Source of the DNA: Actinomycetales bacterium
Lineage (GTDB): Bacteria; Actinomycetota; Actinomycetes; Actinomycetales; Microbacteriaceae
Length of the DNA stretch: 35,122 nt
Reading direction: 5' to 3'
Assembly: GCA_015655415.1 (NCBI GenBank)
Contig: JAATFB010000009.1
Location: forward strand, 1-35,122
Part shown: piece by piece, positions 32,919-35,122 of the stretch
Layout: each line of letters opens with the position of its first letter
How positions within the stretch are numbered: the first letter of the stretch is position 1
Notes under the pieces: generated by a model
What the model was told of the DNA's origin: nothing
The model's database searches: none
The model's input: only the letters and a program-made list of their open reading frames with translations
Program-made: the position numbers and the translations under genes

Positions 32919-33401
32919 TCAGGACCGATCGAATCGCCTGCCGTAGCCTTGGCGGGGCAGAATGCCGAAAATCACCGCGATCACCGGCCCGGCGAACGGG
33001 ATCAGCGTGAGCAGCGACCACCAGCCCGACAGGTTCGCATCGTGCAGTCGTCGCACGAGCACTGAGATGCTCGGCAGCAGGGCGGCGACGGCATACAGCA
33101 CGAGGACAGCGCGGATGACTGTGTCTGCGGCGGAGGGCGGAGACGTCGACGGGCCGGCGAGCGCATCCGCCATCTCCGCCGCGACGCCCGCCGCGAGGAG
33201 CACCACGATGTTCAGGACGCAGGCCCACCAGAACTCGCTGCGGCTGGCACGCCCGTGGAACACGGCATACTTCGCGACGAAGCGCCGGAGGGCCTCCTGC
33301 GGAGTGGCGCGGTAGATCGGGCTGTCCGAGGGGTGCCCAGCCGCCGCGATCTCGGCGGCTGACGCCGCATCCCGCGCCGGGTCGTCGGGTTCGGTGCTCA
33401 C
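32919..33401 (-). CDS. DUF805 membrane protein
   Basis: A 160-residue membrane protein: a hydrophilic N-terminus, then YAVFHGRASRSEFWWACVLN, the DUF805 hallmark, and three further hydrophobic helices with VRRLHDANLSGWWSLL, also typical of the family. The function is unknown. GTG at 33401 was chosen because CAGCAT lies 7 nt before it; an ATG at 33410 would add three residues. Confidence 0.85.
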   Translation of the reverse strand: MSTEPDDPARDAASAAEIAAAGHPSDSPIYRATPQEALRRFVAKYAVFHGRASRSEFWWACVLNIVVLLAAGVAAEMADALAGPSTSPPSAADTVIRAVLVLYAVAALLPSISVLVRRLHDANLSGWWSLLTLIPFAGPVIAVIFGILPRQGYGRRFDRS

Positions 33402-33433
33402 GGGAGCCATGCTGGCACGGCGGCACGCCGGCG

Positions 33434-33712
33434 TCAGTCGATCACCCGGATCAGCTCCCAGCCGCCCGTCTCGGCTGCCCGCACGTCGAACACCCGGGAG
33501 TCGCCGTCGTCGCTCGTGCCCTGGAAGCGCCATCCGTTCAGCGGCGAGGGGGGATGCGTGAACTCGGGACCGAGCAGGAGCTCGGGTGCGGCGCCCAGCC
33601 GGGTGGGTGTGTCGGTGACCTGGTAGCGGCGGCCGGCCCAGAACATCCGTCTCGGCACGCCGTGCTCGTCTATCCACAGGGTCACGATGTCGGCGGTTCG
33701 GGTGATGCTCAT
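33434..33712 (-). CDS. Small protein, DUF6504-like, behind a LexA box
   Basis: A 92-residue protein. The segment VTLWIDEHGVPRRMFWAGRRYQV resembles short DUF6504-type proteins, which are often near imuB/dnaE2 mutagenesis genes in Actinobacteria; the family assignment is tentative. The end reads WRFQGTSDDGDSRVFDVRAAETGGWELIRVID. AAGGAG lies 6 nt before the ATG at 33712. A SOS-type palindrome sits 82-97 bp upstream, so it is probably induced by DNA damage. Confidence 0.7.
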   Translation of the reverse strand: MSITRTADIVTLWIDEHGVPRRMFWAGRRYQVTDTPTRLGAAPELLLGPEFTHPPSPLNGWRFQGTSDDGDSRVFDVRAAETGGWELIRVID

Positions 33713-33793
33713 GACGTGCTCCTTGCGACGTGCCGCGGCGGGGTGCGGGGCGCGTGCTGTGGTGCCACCTCGGCATCGCATCCGCCGCGTGAT

Positions 33794-33809
33794 TCGAACA
33801 TACTTTCGA
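33794..33809. promoter_or_regulatory. LexA-type SOS box
   Basis: TCGAACATACTTTCGA, one base off the actinobacterial/Gram-positive consensus TCGAAC-N4-GTTCGA. On the minus strand it covers a TATGTT -10 candidate, so LexA would block the gene at 33712. Confidence 0.7.
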
Positions 33810-33864
33810 TTCTGCGATCATAGATCGGATCGTGGCGACTCGCCAACGACGACGGCGCACCCCG

Positions 33865-33870
33865 TAGCAT
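33865..33870 (+). promoter_or_regulatory. -10 hexamer of leaderless phosphatase gene
   Basis: TAGCAT, then 7 nt, then ATG at 33878. Confidence 0.5.
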
Positions 33871-33877
33871 CGAGGTC

Positions 33878-34693
33878 ATGCCCGCCTCGATCGATGAGCT
33901 CTTGAGTCTTGCCCGCACGATCGCCGGGGAGGCGGGGGAGCTCGTGCACGCCAGGCGAGAGGCGGGCGTGCAGATAGCCGCGACGAAGACGGCGCCGGAA
34001 GACATCGTGACCGCGGCCGACCGGGAATCGGAGGACCTGATCCGTGGAAGGATCGCCGATGCCCGTCCGGGCGACGGATTCTGCGGCGAGGAGAGCGATG
34101 CCACCGCGAGCAGCACGGGCCTGACGTGGGTCGTCGATCCGATCGACGGCACCGTGAACTACCTGTACGACATTCCGGCGTATGCGGTCTCGGTGGCGGT
34201 GGTGGAGGGTGATCCCGATCCTGCGACCTGGCGGGCGCTGGCGGCCGCCGTGGTCAATCCGACGAACGGCGAGCTGTACTCGGCGAGCGCGGGCGGGGGT
34301 GCGTACCTCGGCGGCCGACGGCTCCGTGTCGCCACCGGCAAGCAGTTGTCCCTCGCGCTCGTCGGCACCGGGTTCTCGTACGACTCGCGGCGTCGTGGCC
34401 TGCAGGCCGAGGCGGTCAGCCGGCTGATCCCGCGGGTGCGCGACATCCGCCGCATAGGCTCCGCCGCGCTCGATCTGTGTGCCGTGGCGGCCGGACGACT
34501 GGATGCCTATTACGAGAAGGGCCTGAAGCCCTGGGACCACGCCGGCGGCGCGCTCGTGGCCGCCGAGGCGGGCGCAACGGTCGCCGGTCTGCACGGCGCC
34601 CCCGCCGGCCGTGCGCTGACGATCGCGGCCGAGCCGGGGCTGTTCGCACAGCTTGAGCCCGTCCTCGACGAGCTGGGCGTCATCGACCGCTGA
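33878..34693 (+). CDS. Inositol monophosphatase family protein
   Basis: A 271-residue magnesium-dependent phosphatase of the IMPase/SuhB superfamily. Metal-binding motifs are GEES (near residue 71), VDPIDGTVNY (near 87) and WDHAGG (near 217). The C-terminal helix region follows normally. Substrates in this family include inositol-1-phosphate, histidinol phosphate and fructose-1,6-bisphosphate, and the sequence alone does not decide between them. It is divergent from the SOS-box gene with about 70 bp between the box and the start. Confidence 0.92.
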   Translation: MPASIDELLSLARTIAGEAGELVHARREAGVQIAATKTAPEDIVTAADRESEDLIRGRIADARPGDGFCGEESDATASSTGLTWVVDPIDGTVNYLYDIPAYAVSVAVVEGDPDPATWRALAAAVVNPTNGELYSASAGGGAYLGGRRLRVATGKQLSLALVGTGFSYDSRRRGLQAEAVSRLIPRVRDIRRIGSAALDLCAVAAGRLDAYYEKGLKPWDHAGGALVAAEAGATVAGLHGAPAGRALTIAAEPGLFAQLEPVLDELGVIDR

Positions 34694-34828
34694 CGGCCCC
34701 GCATTTCATCCTGAGCTTCACACGCAGGGCTGTTCGCTTCACGTGGGCGATGAATTGTGTAGCTGCGAGGAGCTGTGGCTGCCACGGGACGGCGCTCGAG
34801 GCTTGCGCCGCCGCCGCCGCGCACGGGA

Positions 34829-34855
34829 CGGGGCTCGGACTCGGTCCGAGCCCCG
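34829..34855. terminator. Strong bidirectional hairpin terminator
   Basis: A perfect 12-bp stem (CGGGGCTCGGAC pairing with GTCCGAGCCCCG) around a 3-nt TCG loop, lying between the convergent phosphatase and GH13 genes, 12 bp past the latter's stop. No long T-run on either side. Confidence 0.8.
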
Positions 34856-34866
34856 CGCGTCGGCGA

Positions 34867-35122
34867 TCAGCCCTGGATCCAGGCGGTCGTGTCGGTCGGG
34901 AGCTGCCTGTCCGTGAGCGGCTCGCTCGAGACGATCAGCTCGCCGCCGGGCAGCGGAACGGGCGCCGTGCCCAGGTTTGCCAGCACCGTCACGTCGCCGT
35001 TGCGGAATGCGATCACCTCGTCGTCGTATCCGTCGAGCCACTCGAGCGCTCCGGCCCCGAGCCCTCGGCTCGCGCGCTCGGCCAGGAGCCTCTTGTACAG
35101 CGACAAGGTCGAGGCCGGGTCG
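34867..35122 (-). CDS. GH13 alpha-glucosidase-like protein, C-terminal part
   Basis: The visible 85 codons are the end of a gene whose start lies beyond the right edge. SLYKRLLAERASRGLGAGAL, followed by VIAFRNGDVTVLANLGTAPVPLPGGELIVSSEPL, matches the C-terminal beta-domain of GH13 oligo-1,6-glucosidase/alpha-glucosidase enzymes (starch- and sucrose-active hydrolases, cytoplasmic). The catalytic barrel is not in the window. The frame is open to the edge. Confidence 0.75.
   Translation of the reverse strand, partial: DPASTLSLYKRLLAERASRGLGAGALEWLDGYDDEVIAFRNGDVTVLANLGTAPVPLPGGELIVSSEPLTDRQLPTDTTAWIQG

Overview
The window is GC-rich (roughly 70% by eye) and packed with short-spaced genes, many GTG starts and TAnnnT -10 hexamers. 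Gene content and order (phosphoglycerate-mutase-like gene, CcsX/ResA, CcdA, ResB, CcsB, then menaquinone genes) match Actinobacteria. The protein style, the frequent GGATGCC words and the SipW/LAXTG surface genes suggest Microbacteriaceae, probably Microbacterium or a close relative. The genus is an inference.

Layout. (1) 1-700: the leader-proximal end of a type I-E CRISPR array (five repeats, four spacers) that runs off the left edge; no cas genes are visible. (2) 701-5662: a + strand system II cytochrome c maturation operon (histidine phosphatase, TlpA-like lipoprotein, CcdA, ResB, CcsB). (3) 5724-18077: a menaquinone supercluster: menC, menB, menE, menA, menD, isochorismate synthase (menF type), menG and a long-chain polyprenyl diphosphate synthase. 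It is interspersed with a hendecad-repeat coiled-coil protein, an M20 amidohydrolase and two small membrane proteins. menD carries an in-frame TAG at codon 303 inside otherwise intact coding sequence. (4) 18226-19626: FprA-like NADPH:ferredoxin reductase. (5) 19869-22853: a five-gene surface-protein operon with two SipW-type signal-peptide proteins, a SipW-type (Ser/His/Asp) signal peptidase, a protein ending in an LAGTG sorting signal, and one more exported protein. (6) 22858-25028: AlaX-type tRNA-editing protein, YajQ-family protein, and a small protein with an N-terminal LAATG-plus-membrane segment. (7) 25155-25236: tRNA-Tyr, followed by a relic of a tyrosine-integrase C-terminus. Downstream, to about 31.65 kb, lies an accessory region: metallophosphoesterase, frameshifted TetR, LysE-type exporter, NAD(P)-binding epimerase-like protein, SnoaL-like protein, and a divergent TetR/oxidoreductase pair with two operators. 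Three copies of a 20-bp palindrome lie in its promoter regions. (8) 32038-35122: core genes again: panD, a DUF3467 protein, a DUF805 membrane protein, a LexA-box gene, an inositol-monophosphatase-family gene, and the 3' end of a GH13 alpha-glucosidase-like gene.

How it works together. Regions 2 and 3 supply respiratory-chain parts: covalent haem attachment to cytochrome c, and menaquinone from chorismate plus a polyprenyl tail. Most genes of region 3 appear to be leaderless, with the -10 hexamer 6-8 nt before the start codon. A 69-bp palindromic intergenic repeat occurs twice, in opposite orientation (16167-16235 and 24347-24415). The clearest anomalies are the menD nonsense codon, the tetR frameshift, the integrase relic, the repeat pair and the SipW/LAXTG locus.
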